Source: Pseudaquabacterium pictum (GTDB taxonomy: Bacteria > Pseudomonadota > Gammaproteobacteria > Burkholderiales > Burkholderiaceae_C). From it: DNA of 38,979 bases. The translations under genes were made by a program, and so were the position numbers. Below, one piece after another: positions 11,823-20,742 of this stretch. The notes beneath the pieces were generated by a model. The model saw only the letters and a program-made list of their open reading frames with translations, did not search any database and was not told the origin of the DNA. Position 1 is the stretch's first letter; every line of letters starts with the position of its first letter. The stretch covers positions 1-38,979 of the forward strand of contig NZ_BJCL01000027.1 in NCBI RefSeq assembly GCF_005403045.1, given 5' to 3'.

Positions 11823-12825
11823 CGGCCAGCTCCGGTGTGACGGCGTCCAGCGGGTGCCAGCAGGCCACGGCATGGGTGGTGCCGCCATCCAGCGGCGGGC
11901 GCTGGCTGTGGCAGCGGCTGTCGGCGTGGGCGCAGCGGCCGGCAAAGCGGCAGGCGGGCAGGTCGCTGCGGCGCAGGTCGGGCAGTTGGCCGGGTACCGG
12001 TTCCAGGCTCTGGATGCTGCTGTTGGCGCCGGGCGTGCTGCTCATCAGCCGGGCGGTGTAGGGGTGGCGCGGCATGCTGAACAGCGACCGGGTGGGGGCC
12101 GACTCCACCACATGGCCGGCATGCATCACCACGATGCGGTCGCAGTAGTCGGCGGCCAGCGCCAGGTCATGGGTGATGAACAGCGTGGCCATCTGTCGCT
12201 CCCGCGCCAGGCCGGTGATCAGGTCCATCACCGCGGCCTGGGTGGTCACGTCCAGGCCGGTGGTGGGCTCGTCGGCGATCAGCAGGCTCGGCCGGCAGGC
12301 CAGGGCCAGGGCGATCATCACCCGCTGGCACATGCCGCCGCTCAGCTCGAAGGGGTGGGCGCTGGTGCGGCGCTCGGGGTCGGCGATGGCCACATCGCGC
12401 AGGGCCTGCACGCTGCGTTCACGCAGGCTGCGGCCCAGGTCGGGGCTGGTGGCTGCGGCATGGCGGCGCAGCACGTCCTGCAGCTGGTCACCCACGGTGC
12501 GGATCGGGTTCAGCGCGGTGCGCGGGCTCTGGAACACCATGCTGATCTCGCGCCCGCGCAGGCCGGCCAGCGTGGCCTCGTCGGCCTGCAGCAGGTCCAT
12601 GCCGCCGAAGACTGCGGTGCCGGCGGTGACCTGGGCCGCTGCATCGCTGATGCCCAGCAGCGCATAGCTCAGCACGCTCTTGCCCGATCCGCTCTCGCCC
12701 ACCAGGCCGACGATCTCGCCCTTGCGCAGCGTCAGGTCCACGCCTTCCAGCGCCCGCACCGTGCCGCTGCGGGTGCGGAATTCCAGGCTGAAGCCGCGCA
12801 CGTCGAGCAGGGGTGGCTGGCTCAT
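11815..12825 (-). CDS. dppD: Dipeptide/oligopeptide-type ABC transporter ATP-binding protein (DppD-like)
   Basis: The 336-residue ATPase begins MSQPPLLDVRGFSLEFRTRS. It has Walker A GESGSGKS, signature LSGGMCQRVMIALAL and Walker B LLIADEPTTGLD, then the oligopeptide-family C-terminal segment with cysteines in ACRFAGRCAHADSRC and AVACW. The start codon overlaps the dppC stop as ATGA and GAGGA lies upstream inside dppC. It pairs with DppF as the two nucleotide-binding subunits. The cysteine pattern resembles that of Dpp ATPases reported to bind an iron-sulphur cluster; whether this one does is not known. Confidence 0.9.
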   Translation of the reverse strand: MSQPPLLDVRGFSLEFRTRSGTVRALEGVDLTLRKGEIVGLVGESGSGKSVLSYALLGISDAAAQVTAGTAVFGGMDLLQADEATLAGLRGREISMVFQSPRTALNPIRTVGDQLQDVLRRHAAATSPDLGRSLRERSVQALRDVAIADPERRTSAHPFELSGGMCQRVMIALALACRPSLLIADEPTTGLDVTTQAAVMDLITGLARERQMATLFITHDLALAADYCDRIVVMHAGHVVESAPTRSLFSMPRHPYTARLMSSTPGANSSIQSLEPVPGQLPDLRRSDLPACRFAGRCAHADSRCHSQRPPLDGGTTHAVACWHPLDAVTPELADG

Positions 12826-13697
12826 GTGCGTTTCCTCGGGTCGAACACGTCGCGCAACGCATCCCCCAGCAGGTTGAAGGTGAACACCGCCAGCATCAGC
12901 GCCGCACCGGGGAACAGGCTGACCCACCATTCACCGCTGACGATGAACTGCGCGCCTTCGGCCACCAGGATGCCCCACTCGGCCTCGGGCGGGCGCACGC
13001 CCAGGCCGATGAAGCTCAGGCCCGCCGCATTCAGGATGGCCCAGCCCATGTTCAGGCTCAGCTGCACCATGGCCGGCGGCAGGGCGTTGGGGAACAGGTG
13101 GCAGGCCAGGATGCGCCAGTCGCTGTTGCCCGACAGGCGTGCCGCCTCCACCCAACCGGCGTTGCGCCGCACATTGGCCTCGGCCCGCGCCACGCGGATG
13201 TAGAACGGCAGGTTGATGATGGCTGTGGCCAGCACGATGTTGCCCACGGTGTTGCCCAGCGCCGCCACGATGCCCATGGCCAGCACGAACAGCGGAAACG
13301 CCATGATGGTGTCGGACAGCCGGGTGACCAGGCGGTCCCACCAGCCGCCGAAGTAGCCCGCCGCCAGCCCCAGCGGCATGCCGATGGCGAAGGACACCGC
13401 CACCGCGCCCAGCGCCAGGCCCAGGTCGAGCCGGGTGGCCACCACCACGCGCGAGAAGATGTCGCGCCCCAGTGCGTCGGTGCCGAACCAGTGCGCAGCC
13501 GACGGCGGCTGCAGTGCCACCGCGGCGTTGGTCGCCAGCGGGTCGTGCGGCACCAGCGCCGGCCCCACCAGCGCCAGAAGCACGAAGAACACGAACAGCG
13601 CCGCGGCGATGCCGGTGACCGGGTTCTCCGACAGCACATGCCGCAGGTGGCTGCGGGTGGGCGCGGGTGGCGTGGACGGGGCGGGCAGGGCGCTCAT
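12822..13697 (-). CDS. dppC: ABC transporter permease, DppC/OppC type
   Basis: This inner-membrane protein of 291 residues has the OppC N-terminal helix (PVTGIAAALFVFFVLLALVG), the family segment HWFGTDALGRDIFSRV, and about five further membrane helices. The EAA-type coupling loop is seen in EAARLSGNSDWRILACHLFP. It ends FDPRKRT, typical for DppC. The start at 13697 overlaps the dppB stop as ATGA; a longer open frame upstream is only the dppB gene read in another frame. With DppB it forms the channel of the importer. Confidence 0.9.
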   Translation of the reverse strand: MSALPAPSTPPAPTRSHLRHVLSENPVTGIAAALFVFFVLLALVGPALVPHDPLATNAAVALQPPSAAHWFGTDALGRDIFSRVVVATRLDLGLALGAVAVSFAIGMPLGLAAGYFGGWWDRLVTRLSDTIMAFPLFVLAMGIVAALGNTVGNIVLATAIINLPFYIRVARAEANVRRNAGWVEAARLSGNSDWRILACHLFPNALPPAMVQLSLNMGWAILNAAGLSFIGLGVRPPEAEWGILVAEGAQFIVSGEWWVSLFPGAALMLAVFTFNLLGDALRDVFDPRKRT

Positions 13698-14707
13698 GCC
13701 GAGACATCCACCCGCGGGTCGATCAGGCCATACAGCACATCCACCAGCAGGTTCAGCAGCACGAACAGGATGCCCATCGCCAGCACGAAGCCCTGCACCG
13801 GCGCATAGTCGCTGGCGGTCAGCGCGTCGATGGCATAACTGCCCACGCCGGGCCAGCCGAACACCTTCTCGACGATCACGCTGCTGCCCAGCATGAAGCC
13901 GAACACCATGCCCAGCGTGGTGACCACCGGCAGCAGCGCATTGCGCAGCGCGTAGGTGATCAGCACGGTGCTGCGCGTCAAGCCAGAAGCGCGCGCGGTG
14001 CGCACGAAGTCGGCCGACAGCACCGCCAGCATCGATGCGCGTGTCATCCGGGCGATCGGCGCCAGCACGAACAGCGCCATCGTCACCACCGGCAGGATCA
14101 TCTGCCGTAAGCACGCCCACCACAGCGCGCCGTCACCAGCCAGCGCGGCATCCACCAGGTACAGGCCGGTGATGCCTGGTGGCGGCGAGAACATCGGGTC
14201 CAGGCGGCCCAGCGGGCTGGGCGCCCAGCCCAGCAGGAAGTAGAAGACATAGGCCAGCAGCAGCCCGGTGAAGAAGGTGGGCAGCGAGACGCCGGCGGTG
14301 GTCAGCACCCGGCAGAGCTGGTCGATCCAGCTGCCAGGCCGGGTGGCGGCCAGCACGCCCAGCGGCAGCGCCACCGCGCAGGCCAGCACCAGAGCCAGGA
14401 AGACCAGTTCCAGGCTGGCGGGCAGGCGCTGCAGCAATTCCGTCAGCACCGGCTGGCCGGTGCTGATCGACAGGCCCAGGTCGCCCTTGGCCAGCGCACC
14501 CAGGTAGCTGAAGAACTGCTCGACCATCGGCCGGTCCAGCCCCAGCTGGGCGCGCACCTGGGCCACCGCCTCCTGCGTGGCCGCGGCGCCGGCGAAGTAG
14601 GCGGCCGGGTCGCCCGGCAGCGCGCGGGTCAGCACGAAGGTGATCACCACCACCCCGGCCAGGTTGGGCAGCGCGGCCAGCAGGCGGGTGAGGATCAGGC
14701 GCAGCAT
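13694..14707 (-). CDS. dppB: ABC transporter permease, DppB/OppB type
   Basis: The 337-residue inner-membrane protein opens [20 protein letters not shown], the usual OppB/DppB start with ALPGDPAAYF soon after. It has about six membrane helices. The coupling segment is FVRTARASGLTRSTVLITYALRNALLP, and the end is LYGLIDPRVDVSA. The ATG overlaps the last base of the upstream hydrolase stop (TGATG). It belongs with DppC, DppD and DppF here, but its solute-binding protein is encoded 9 kb upstream (23929-25533), after the AtzF gene. Confidence 0.9.
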   Translation of the reverse strand: MLRLILTRLLAALPNLAGVVVITFVLTRALPGDPAAYFAGAAATQEAVAQVRAQLGLDRPMVEQFFSYLGALAKGDLGLSISTGQPVLTELLQRLPASLELVFLALVLACAVALPLGVLAATRPGSWIDQLCRVLTTAGVSLPTFFTGLLLAYVFYFLLGWAPSPLGRLDPMFSPPPGITGLYLVDAALAGDGALWWACLRQMILPVVTMALFVLAPIARMTRASMLAVLSADFVRTARASGLTRSTVLITYALRNALLPVVTTLGMVFGFMLGSSVIVEKVFGWPGVGSYAIDALTASDYAPVQGFVLAMGILFVLLNLLVDVLYGLIDPRVDVSA

Positions 14708-15384
14708 CAGGCGCCGTCCGGCAGCGCGGCCAGCACCGCCGCCAGCGGGGCGGCCCAGCCGACGATGCCGCCTTGTGCCACCACCATCTCGATGGTGGCG
14801 GCCTTGAACGCCGGGAAGTAGCTGGCGGTGGCCTCTTCCACCAGCAGACAGTCGTAGCCGCGGTCGTTGGCCTCGCGCAGCGTGGTCTGCACGCAGACCT
14901 CGGTGGTGACGCCGGCCACCACCAGCTGGGTCACGCCGCGGGCCTGCAGTTCGGCCTGCAGCGGGGTGGCGTAGAACGCGCCCTTGCCGGGCTTGTCGAT
15001 GACGATCTCACCGTCGATCGGCGCCAGTGTGGGGATGATCTGGTTGCCTGGCTCGCCGCGCACCAGCAGCCGCCCGCCAGGGCCCGCATCGCCGATGCGC
15101 AGGCTGGGGTTGCCTCGGGAGCGTTTCGCCGGCGGGCAATCCGACAGGTCGGGCAGGTGGGATTCGCGGGTGTGCACCACCGGCCAGCCCCGGGCGCGCC
15201 AGGCCTGCAACAGCGCCAGCGTGGGGCCGACGGCGGCCTCCAGCAGTGACACGTCGTTGCCCAGGCTCTCGCCAAAGCCGCCGGGCTCGATGAAGTCCCG
15301 CTGCATGTCGATGATCACCAGCGCTGCGCGGCCGGGCTGCAGGTCGAACTGGAACGGGCGGGCGGCGATGGGCGTGGTGCTCAT
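14707..15384 (-). CDS. Isochorismatase-like cysteine hydrolase, paralogue of biuret hydrolase
   Basis: The 225-residue protein is of the isochorismatase-like hydrolase family. The catalytic triad can be placed at Asp26 (VIIDMQRDF), Lys131 (IDKPGKGAF) and Cys164 (TTEVCVQTT), with the cis-peptide VT before TEVC. It is clearly related to the BiuH at 16996-17679 along its length ([13 protein letters not shown]) but diverges in the N-terminal and substrate-facing loops ([21 protein letters not shown]). It probably cleaves a different C-N bond of a ureide. The ATG overlaps the upstream ABC ATPase stop as ATGA. Relatives include ureidoacrylate and N-carbamoylsarcosine hydrolases; the substrate cannot be named from sequence. 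Confidence 0.85.
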   Translation of the reverse strand: MSTTPIAARPFQFDLQPGRAALVIIDMQRDFIEPGGFGESLGNDVSLLEAAVGPTLALLQAWRARGWPVVHTRESHLPDLSDCPPAKRSRGNPSLRIGDAGPGGRLLVRGEPGNQIIPTLAPIDGEIVIDKPGKGAFYATPLQAELQARGVTQLVVAGVTTEVCVQTTLREANDRGYDCLLVEEATASYFPAFKAATIEMVVAQGGIVGWAAPLAAVLAALPDGA

Positions 15385-16985
15385 GCGGCCTCCTTGTGCT
15401 GCGCGGCGGCAGCCACGCTGGCCGGACTGTCGGCCACTGCCACCACCGCATGCCCGCCGGCGTGTCCCCCCATGTGCCGGCCGATGTCGTGCCGGTCAGC
15501 GCCGGCCGCGGCGCAGGCATGCACCAGCCGGCCGCCGCTCATCACCACGATGCGGTCGGCCACATGCAGGAGTTCGTCCAGATCTTCGCTGACCATCAGC
15601 ACCGCGGCGCCACGGTTGCGCGCGGCCACCAGGCGGGCATGCACCTCGGCCACGGCGGTGAAATCGAGCCCGAACACCGGGTTGCTGACCAGCAGCACGT
15701 CGGCGTCGTCGCTCAGCTCACGCGCCAGCACCGCGCGCTGCACGTTGCCGCCCGACAGCGAGCCGATCGGTGCGCCCTCGCCCTGGGTCTTGACGCGGTA
15801 GGTGGCGATCAGCGCCCGCGCCCGCCTGGCCAGTGCGCCTGGCACCCGCAGCCCGGCGTGGGCGAAGGGCGGCTCGTCGAAGCTGCGCAGGCCGATGTTG
15901 TCGGCCACGCTCATGCTGGCCACGCAGGCATTGCGCAGCGGCTCCTCGGGCAGGCCGCGCACCTTCAGGTCGCGGTTCTGGCGCCGGGTGGCGGTGTAGA
16001 TCTGACCATTGACGGTGACCGTGCCGCCGGCGCGCCGGCGCTGGCCGGCCAGGGCCTCCATCAGCTCGCGCTGGCCGTTGCCCGAGACACCGGCCACACC
16101 GACGATCTCGCCGGCATGCACGTCCAGGTCCAGCCCGTCCACCGCCGTCTCGCCGCGGTCACCGTCGACGGTGAAGCCGCGCAGCGCCAGCCGCACCGGC
16201 CCGGGCGGCTGGGCGCTGCGCTGCAGGGTTGCCGCGCCGGTGGCCTCGCCCCGTGCGCTGGCGTCCTCGCCCACCATGCTGGCCGCCATCTCGGCCGGCT
16301 GCGTGCCGGCCACGGCGCGGCTGTCGACCAGCCGGCCGCGGCGCAGCACCGTCACGTCGTCGGCAAAGGCCATCACCTCGCGGAACTTGTGGGTGATCAT
16401 CACCACGCTGCACTGGCCGGCATGGGCGCGGTCGCGCAGCGCGCCCAGCACCTCGTCGGCCTCCTGCGGCGTCAGCACGCTGGTGGGCTCGTCCAGGATC
16501 AGCAGGCGCGGTTTCAGGAACAGCTGCTTCAGGATCTCGAGCTTCTGCTTCTCGCCGGCCGACAGCGCCTGCGGCGTGGCATCCAGATCGAGCTGGAACG
16601 GCGCGGTGGCCATGAAGGCCTGCAGCTCGGCGCGCACCGCTGTCCAGTCGATGACGGCCGGCAGCGCGCCGCGGGCGATCAGCAGGTTCTCGGCCACCGT
16701 CATGCCCGGCACCACGGTGAAGTGCTGGTAGACCATGCCGATGCCCAGTGCCCGTGCCACCGTGGGGGCGTGGATGTCGTGCTCGCGGCCATCGAGCAGC
16801 ACCGCACCGTCGTCGGGCCGCTGGTAGCCGACGATGCACTTCACCAGCGTGCTCTTCCCCGCGCCGTTCTCGCCGAGCAGCGCATGCACCGTGCCGGGCC
16901 GCACATGCAGCGACACGCCGTCCAGCGCGGTGAAGGCGCCGAAGCGCTTGGTGAGGTGGACGGTCTCCAGCGACAGGGCGGTCAT
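15381..16985 (-). CDS. BMP/nucleoside-type ABC transporter ATP-binding protein, two fused ATPase domains
   Basis: The product (534 residues) contains two tandem ABC domains, as in the sugar/nucleoside importers related to RbsA and YufO/NupO. The N-terminal domain is complete: Walker [10 protein letters not shown], signature [15 protein letters not shown], Walker [12 protein letters not shown]. The C-terminal domain has the degenerate P-loop GVSGNGQRE usual in this family and the signature [14 protein letters not shown]. Its partners are the permeases at 18715-20711 and the BMP binding protein at 20743-21879, but biuH and the amidase gene sit between. It starts 10 nt after the biuH stop. Confidence 0.9.
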   Translation of the reverse strand: MTALSLETVHLTKRFGAFTALDGVSLHVRPGTVHALLGENGAGKSTLVKCIVGYQRPDDGAVLLDGREHDIHAPTVARALGIGMVYQHFTVVPGMTVAENLLIARGALPAVIDWTAVRAELQAFMATAPFQLDLDATPQALSAGEKQKLEILKQLFLKPRLLILDEPTSVLTPQEADEVLGALRDRAHAGQCSVVMITHKFREVMAFADDVTVLRRGRLVDSRAVAGTQPAEMAASMVGEDASARGEATGAATLQRSAQPPGPVRLALRGFTVDGDRGETAVDGLDLDVHAGEIVGVAGVSGNGQRELMEALAGQRRRAGGTVTVNGQIYTATRRQNRDLKVRGLPEEPLRNACVASMSVADNIGLRSFDEPPFAHAGLRVPGALARRARALIATYRVKTQGEGAPIGSLSGGNVQRAVLARELSDDADVLLVSNPVFGLDFTAVAEVHARLVAARNRGAAVLMVSEDLDELLHVADRIVVMSGGRLVHACAAAGADRHDIGRHMGGHAGGHAVVAVADSPASVAAAAQHKEAA

Positions 16986-16995
16986 GGGCGGTCCC

Positions 16996-17679
16996 TCACA
17001 AGGCCGAGATGGCTTCGACGATGGCGGCGGCGTTGCTGACCGCGCCGAACACGCCGCCCTGCATCGTCACCATCTTCAGCGCGGCCTGGTGGTTGCCCAG
17101 ATCGGTGGCGCCAGTGGCGTCTTCGACGATCGCGCATTCGAAGCCACGGTCATTGGCCTCGCGCATGGTGGTGTGCACACACACGTCGGTGGTGATGCCG
17201 GTGAGCACCAGGTTGCGGATGCCGCGGGTGTGGAGGATCAATTCGAGATCGGTGGCGCAGAAGCTGCCCTTGCCCGGCTTGTCGATCACCACCTCGCCGG
17301 GCAGCGGCGCCAGCTCGGGGATGATCTGCCAGCCCGGTTCACCCCGCACCAGGATGCGGCCGCAGGGGCCGGCATCACCGATGCCTGCGCCGATGCGCTG
17401 GCTGCGCCAGCGCTTGTTGGCCGGCAGGTCCGACAGGTCGGGCCGGTGGCCTTCGCGGGTGTGGATCACCGGCGCGCCCTTGGCGCGGAAGGCTTCCAGC
17501 AGCCGGCTGATCGGGCCGATCGGCGCGCGGGTCAGCGAGATGTCGTAGCCCATGGTGTCGACATAGCCGCCGACACCGCAGAAGTCGGTCTGCATGTCGA
17601 TGACCACCAGGGCGGTGTTGTCGGCGCGCAGCGCGCCGTCGAACGGCCAGGGGTAAGGGGTGGAGGCGATGTGGGGCAT
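16996..17679 (-). CDS. biuH: Biuret amidohydrolase (isochorismatase-like)
   Basis: The enzyme (227 residues) hydrolyses biuret to allophanate and ammonia. The sequence closely follows what I recall of Rhizobium leguminosarum Biu[89 protein letters not shown]. The catalytic residues fall at Asp28, Lys134 and Cys167, with the same spacing as the reported Asp36, Lys142 and Cys175. The ATG at 17679 lies 5 nt after the amidase stop. The allophanate hydrolase and AtzG/E/H genes in the same operon complete the pathway. The end segment [17 protein letters not shown] is also BiuH-like. Cytoplasmic. Confidence 0.87.
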   Translation of the reverse strand: MPHIASTPYPWPFDGALRADNTALVVIDMQTDFCGVGGYVDTMGYDISLTRAPIGPISRLLEAFRAKGAPVIHTREGHRPDLSDLPANKRWRSQRIGAGIGDAGPCGRILVRGEPGWQIIPELAPLPGEVVIDKPGKGSFCATDLELILHTRGIRNLVLTGITTDVCVHTTMREANDRGFECAIVEDATGATDLGNHQAALKMVTMQGGVFGAVSNAAAIVEAISAL

Positions 17680-17684
17680 GGCCG

Positions 17685-18698
17685 CTACTCCACGGGGTTG
17701 GGTTCTGGCCCGCGGTAGGTGCGGGTCGGCGCGTCGAAGCCGCAGGGCGTGCCATCGCGCACCTGGATGCTGGCGTCCCAGGGCAGCTTGTAGCGGCCGG
17801 CAACCATGTCCTGCATGAAGGTGTAGGGGCAATCTTGCGCACCGCCCTGCACCGCCACATAGCCGCGGTGGTACAGCTGGTAGGGGTTGTTCTCCACGCC
17901 CCACACCGCGCGGGCCTCGCGCACCAGATCGGGCCGCAGCTCGGCGGTGATGATCTCGTCGACCCGTCCGCCGCCTTCGGCCAGCACCGTGCCGTCGAGG
18001 TGGCAGAACATGCCTTCGCCCATGCTGTCGAAGCTGCCGTCCGATCCGCAGAGGCAGACGCTGGCGGTCTGCGCGAGGTTTTGAAAGGCGTTGCTCTGGT
18101 TGGTGATCTTCCACGCATGCCGGATCGGCGCTGTGTAGCCTGCTGTGCGCAGGATGATCTCCGCACCCTTGTACGCAGCCTCGCGGGCCATCTCGGGGAA
18201 CATGCCGTCGTGGCAGATGATCAGGCCGATCTTGCTGCCCTTGGGCCCGTCGCACACCGGCACGCCCATGTTGCCGGGCTCCCAGGGCTCGACCGGCACC
18301 CAGGGGTGCAGCTTCCGGTAGTACAGCTTGACCTGGCCCTGGTCGTCGATGATCAGGCCGGTGTTGTAGGGGTTGCCGTGCGGGTTGTGCTCCATGATCG
18401 AGAAGCAGCCCCAGATGCGGTGCTCCACGCAGGCGGCCTTGAACATTGCCACCTCGGGGCCGTCCATCGTCACCATCAATTCCCGGTCGGTGCGCATCGA
18501 CAGCCCGTGCAGCGCGTACTCGGGGAACACCACCAGGTCCATCGTGCCCTGGTTGCGCCGGGCCTTGCCCACCATCCACACGATGCGCTCGGCCTGCGCC
18601 CGCAGCTGCGCCGGTGTTTCCACCAGCGGCAGCTGCAGCTGCACCAGGCCCACCACCACGCCGTTCGGCGATTTGTTCAAGCCACCCAATCCGGTCAT
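17685..18698 (-). CDS. amiF: Formamidase-type amidase, nitrilase superfamily
   Basis: The 337-residue enzyme is of the aliphatic amidase/formamidase branch of the nitrilase superfamily. The catalytic Glu60 ([10 protein letters not shown]), Lys129 (YYRKLHPW) and Cys162 ([15 protein letters not shown]) are all present. The opening [20 protein letters not shown] and the segment [13 protein letters not shown] match bacterial formamidases as I recall them. Formamidase gives formate and ammonia from formamide; related enzymes cut short aliphatic amides or deformylate small molecules. The ATG at 18698 follows AAGGA and lies 16 nt after the permease stop. Placement between transporter genes and biuH suggests an N-formyl or simple amide intermediate of ureide breakdown. 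Confidence 0.85.
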   Translation of the reverse strand: MTGLGGLNKSPNGVVVGLVQLQLPLVETPAQLRAQAERIVWMVGKARRNQGTMDLVVFPEYALHGLSMRTDRELMVTMDGPEVAMFKAACVEHRIWGCFSIMEHNPHGNPYNTGLIIDDQGQVKLYYRKLHPWVPVEPWEPGNMGVPVCDGPKGSKIGLIICHDGMFPEMAREAAYKGAEIILRTAGYTAPIRHAWKITNQSNAFQNLAQTASVCLCGSDGSFDSMGEGMFCHLDGTVLAEGGGRVDEIITAELRPDLVREARAVWGVENNPYQLYHRGYVAVQGGAQDCPYTFMQDMVAGRYKLPWDASIQVRDGTPCGFDAPTRTYRGPEPNPVE

Positions 18699-18714
18699 GC
18701 TCGGTCCTTGTCGG

Positions 18715-19644
18715 TCAATGTGAAACGCCCAGCTCCGCCGGTGCACCCTGCAGGCTGCGCCGTGGTGAGCAGGCCCACACCAGGATGGCCAGCGTCAGCA
18801 CATAGGGCACGGCGTTGAACAGGTGGTAGTAGCCGGTGACACCCACCGACTGCAGGGCCGGGCCGAGCGCGCCGGCGCCACCGAACAGCAGGGCCGCCCA
18901 GAGGCAGCGCACCGGGTGCCAGCGGGCGAAGATCACCAGCGCCACCGCGATCAGGCCCTGGCCCGAGGACAGCGCCTCGTTCCAGCTGCCCGGGAAGTAC
19001 AGCGACAGCGACGCCCCGCCCAGCCCGGCGATGAAGCCACCCGCGGTGGTGGCGGCGATGCGCACGCCGTTGACCGACGTGCCCTGGGCCCGCGCCGCAT
19101 CGGCCGAGTCACCCACCATGCGCACGGTGAGCCCCCAGCCGGTGTTCTTCAGCGCCCAGGCCAGGGCCAGGGCCATGGCCACGCCGATCGGGAACAGCGC
19201 GTTGATGGCCAGGGCCGATCCCACCGCGCCCTGCGGCTCGGCGCCCAGCCAGGCGCCCAGCGGGATGGCCGGGATTTGCGCAGCCTGCGGCTGGATCAGC
19301 GGCTTGCCCAGATAGAAGGCCAGGCCGCCGCCCAGCAGCATGATGGCGATGCCGGCAGCGATGTCATTGACCCGTGGCAGGCTGCTGACGAGGCCATGCA
19401 GCAGCGCGATCAGCGCACCGCTGAACCCGGCAGCCAGCACGCCCAGCCACCACACGCCGGTGAGGTAGCTGGCGCCGAAGCCGGCCATGGCCGAGAACAC
19501 CAGCACGCCTTCCAGCCCCAGGTTGATGCGGCCGGCCTTCTCGGTGAGGCACTCGCCCAGGCTGACGAACAGAAACGGCGTGCCCACCCGGATGGCGCCG
19601 CCCAGCACGGCCACCAGCACATCGAACCAGGCCATGCCGGTCAT
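18715..19644 (-). CDS. BMP/nucleoside-type ABC transporter permease (second)
   Basis: This inner-membrane protein has 309 residues and is of the BPD_transp_2 (branched-chain/RbsC-like) permease family, the YufQ/NupQ branch. The family segment LGECLTEKAGRINLGLEGVL is near the N-terminus, and RAQGTSVNGVRIAATTAGGFIAGLGGASLSL marks the cytoplasmic coupling loop. About eight to ten hydrophobic helices are visible. Its ATG overlaps the stop of the preceding permease as ATGA. Relatives import nucleosides, purines or other small ring compounds. Confidence 0.88.
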   Translation of the reverse strand: MTGMAWFDVLVAVLGGAIRVGTPFLFVSLGECLTEKAGRINLGLEGVLVFSAMAGFGASYLTGVWWLGVLAAGFSGALIALLHGLVSSLPRVNDIAAGIAIMLLGGGLAFYLGKPLIQPQAAQIPAIPLGAWLGAEPQGAVGSALAINALFPIGVAMALALAWALKNTGWGLTVRMVGDSADAARAQGTSVNGVRIAATTAGGFIAGLGGASLSLYFPGSWNEALSSGQGLIAVALVIFARWHPVRCLWAALLFGGAGALGPALQSVGVTGYYHLFNAVPYVLTLAILVWACSPRRSLQGAPAELGVSH

Positions 19645-20711
19645 GCGGGCGCTCCTGCGGTGGCCGGCATCGGCCGGCGGATGCTGAACAGCTCACCCAG
19701 CCGGCCGCGCAAGGCTTCGCTGGCCAGGATGAACACGAAGCAGAAGCCCATCAGCACCTGCACGCTGGCATCGGGCAAGCCCATGCGCCGCTGCAGCAGG
19801 CTGCCTGCGGCCAGGAAGCCGCCAAACAGGATGGCCACCGGCACGATGGCCAACGGCTGGTGCCGCGCCACGAAGCTGACCAGGATGCCGGTGTAGCCCA
19901 GGCCGACGATCAGCGAGGCATTGGCCGCCGTGTGCACTGCCGCCACCTCGATGCCACCGGCCAGGCCCGCGCAGGCGCCGCCCAGCGCGCAGGCGGTGAT
20001 GATCAGCCGGGTGGCTGGCAGGCCGACGAGTTGCGCCGCCCGCGGGTTGCCACCCACCACCCGGGTGGCAAAGCCGTGGGTGGTGGCCAGCAGCCACAGC
20101 CCGGCGGCGATGCACAGCGCCACGCCCCACACCAGGCCCCAGTGCACATCCCAGCCGCCCAGGGTGCCGATGCGCAGGCTCTCTTCCAACGGCAGGGTGG
20201 ACGGCTTGTTCAGGCTGGCCGGGTCGCGCAGCGGCCCTTCGACAATGTGCTTGAACAGCGCGATCGCGATGTAGCCCAGCAGCAGGCTGCTGATCGTCTC
20301 GTTGACGCCGCGCCACTGGCGCAGCCAGCCGGCCAGCGCGATCCAGGCCGCGCCGGCAGCGGCCGCGGCCAGCAGCATCAGCCCGGTGCCGGCCGCGCCA
20401 CCAGGCAGTGGCAGGGCCGAGGGCAGGGCGGCACAGGCCAGACCGCCCAGCACCAGCGCGCCCTCGCCCCCGATCACCGTGAGCCCGGCGCGCGCCGGGA
20501 TGGCCACGCAGAGGGCGGTCAGCATCAGCGGCGCGGCGCGTTGCAGCGTGTTCTGCAGCGAGAAGGCATCGCCGAAGGCGCCGAGGAACAGCAGGCGCCA
20601 GGCCTGCACCGGATCCTGCCCGTTGAACCAGACGAACAGCCCGAACAGGCCCAGGCCACCGGCCAGGGCCAGCACTGGCAGGGCCAGGGATTCCAGCGTG
20701 GGATGTTTCAT
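19641..20711 (-). CDS. BMP/nucleoside-type ABC transporter permease (first)
   Basis: The 356-residue inner-membrane protein is of the YufP/NupP branch of the BPD_transp_2 family. It contains GAFGDAFSLQNTLQRAAPLMLTALCVAIPARAGLTVIGGEGALV and NETISSLLLGYIAIALFKHIVEGPLRDP, both typical for this branch. Two in-frame ATGs lie two codons apart. The second (20711, MKHPTLES) is preferred because GAGGAG then lies 9 nt upstream, against 3 nt for the first (20717). It forms the channel with the permease that follows. Confidence 0.88.
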   Translation of the reverse strand: MKHPTLESLALPVLALAGGLGLFGLFVWFNGQDPVQAWRLLFLGAFGDAFSLQNTLQRAAPLMLTALCVAIPARAGLTVIGGEGALVLGGLACAALPSALPLPGGAAGTGLMLLAAAAAGAAWIALAGWLRQWRGVNETISSLLLGYIAIALFKHIVEGPLRDPASLNKPSTLPLEESLRIGTLGGWDVHWGLVWGVALCIAAGLWLLATTHGFATRVVGGNPRAAQLVGLPATRLIITACALGGACAGLAGGIEVAAVHTAANASLIVGLGYTGILVSFVARHQPLAIVPVAILFGGFLAAGSLLQRRMGLPDASVQVLMGFCFVFILASEALRGRLGELFSIRRPMPATAGAPA

Positions 20712-20742
20712 CGGCATGCCCTCCTCGGTGCTGCGGGGTGGG

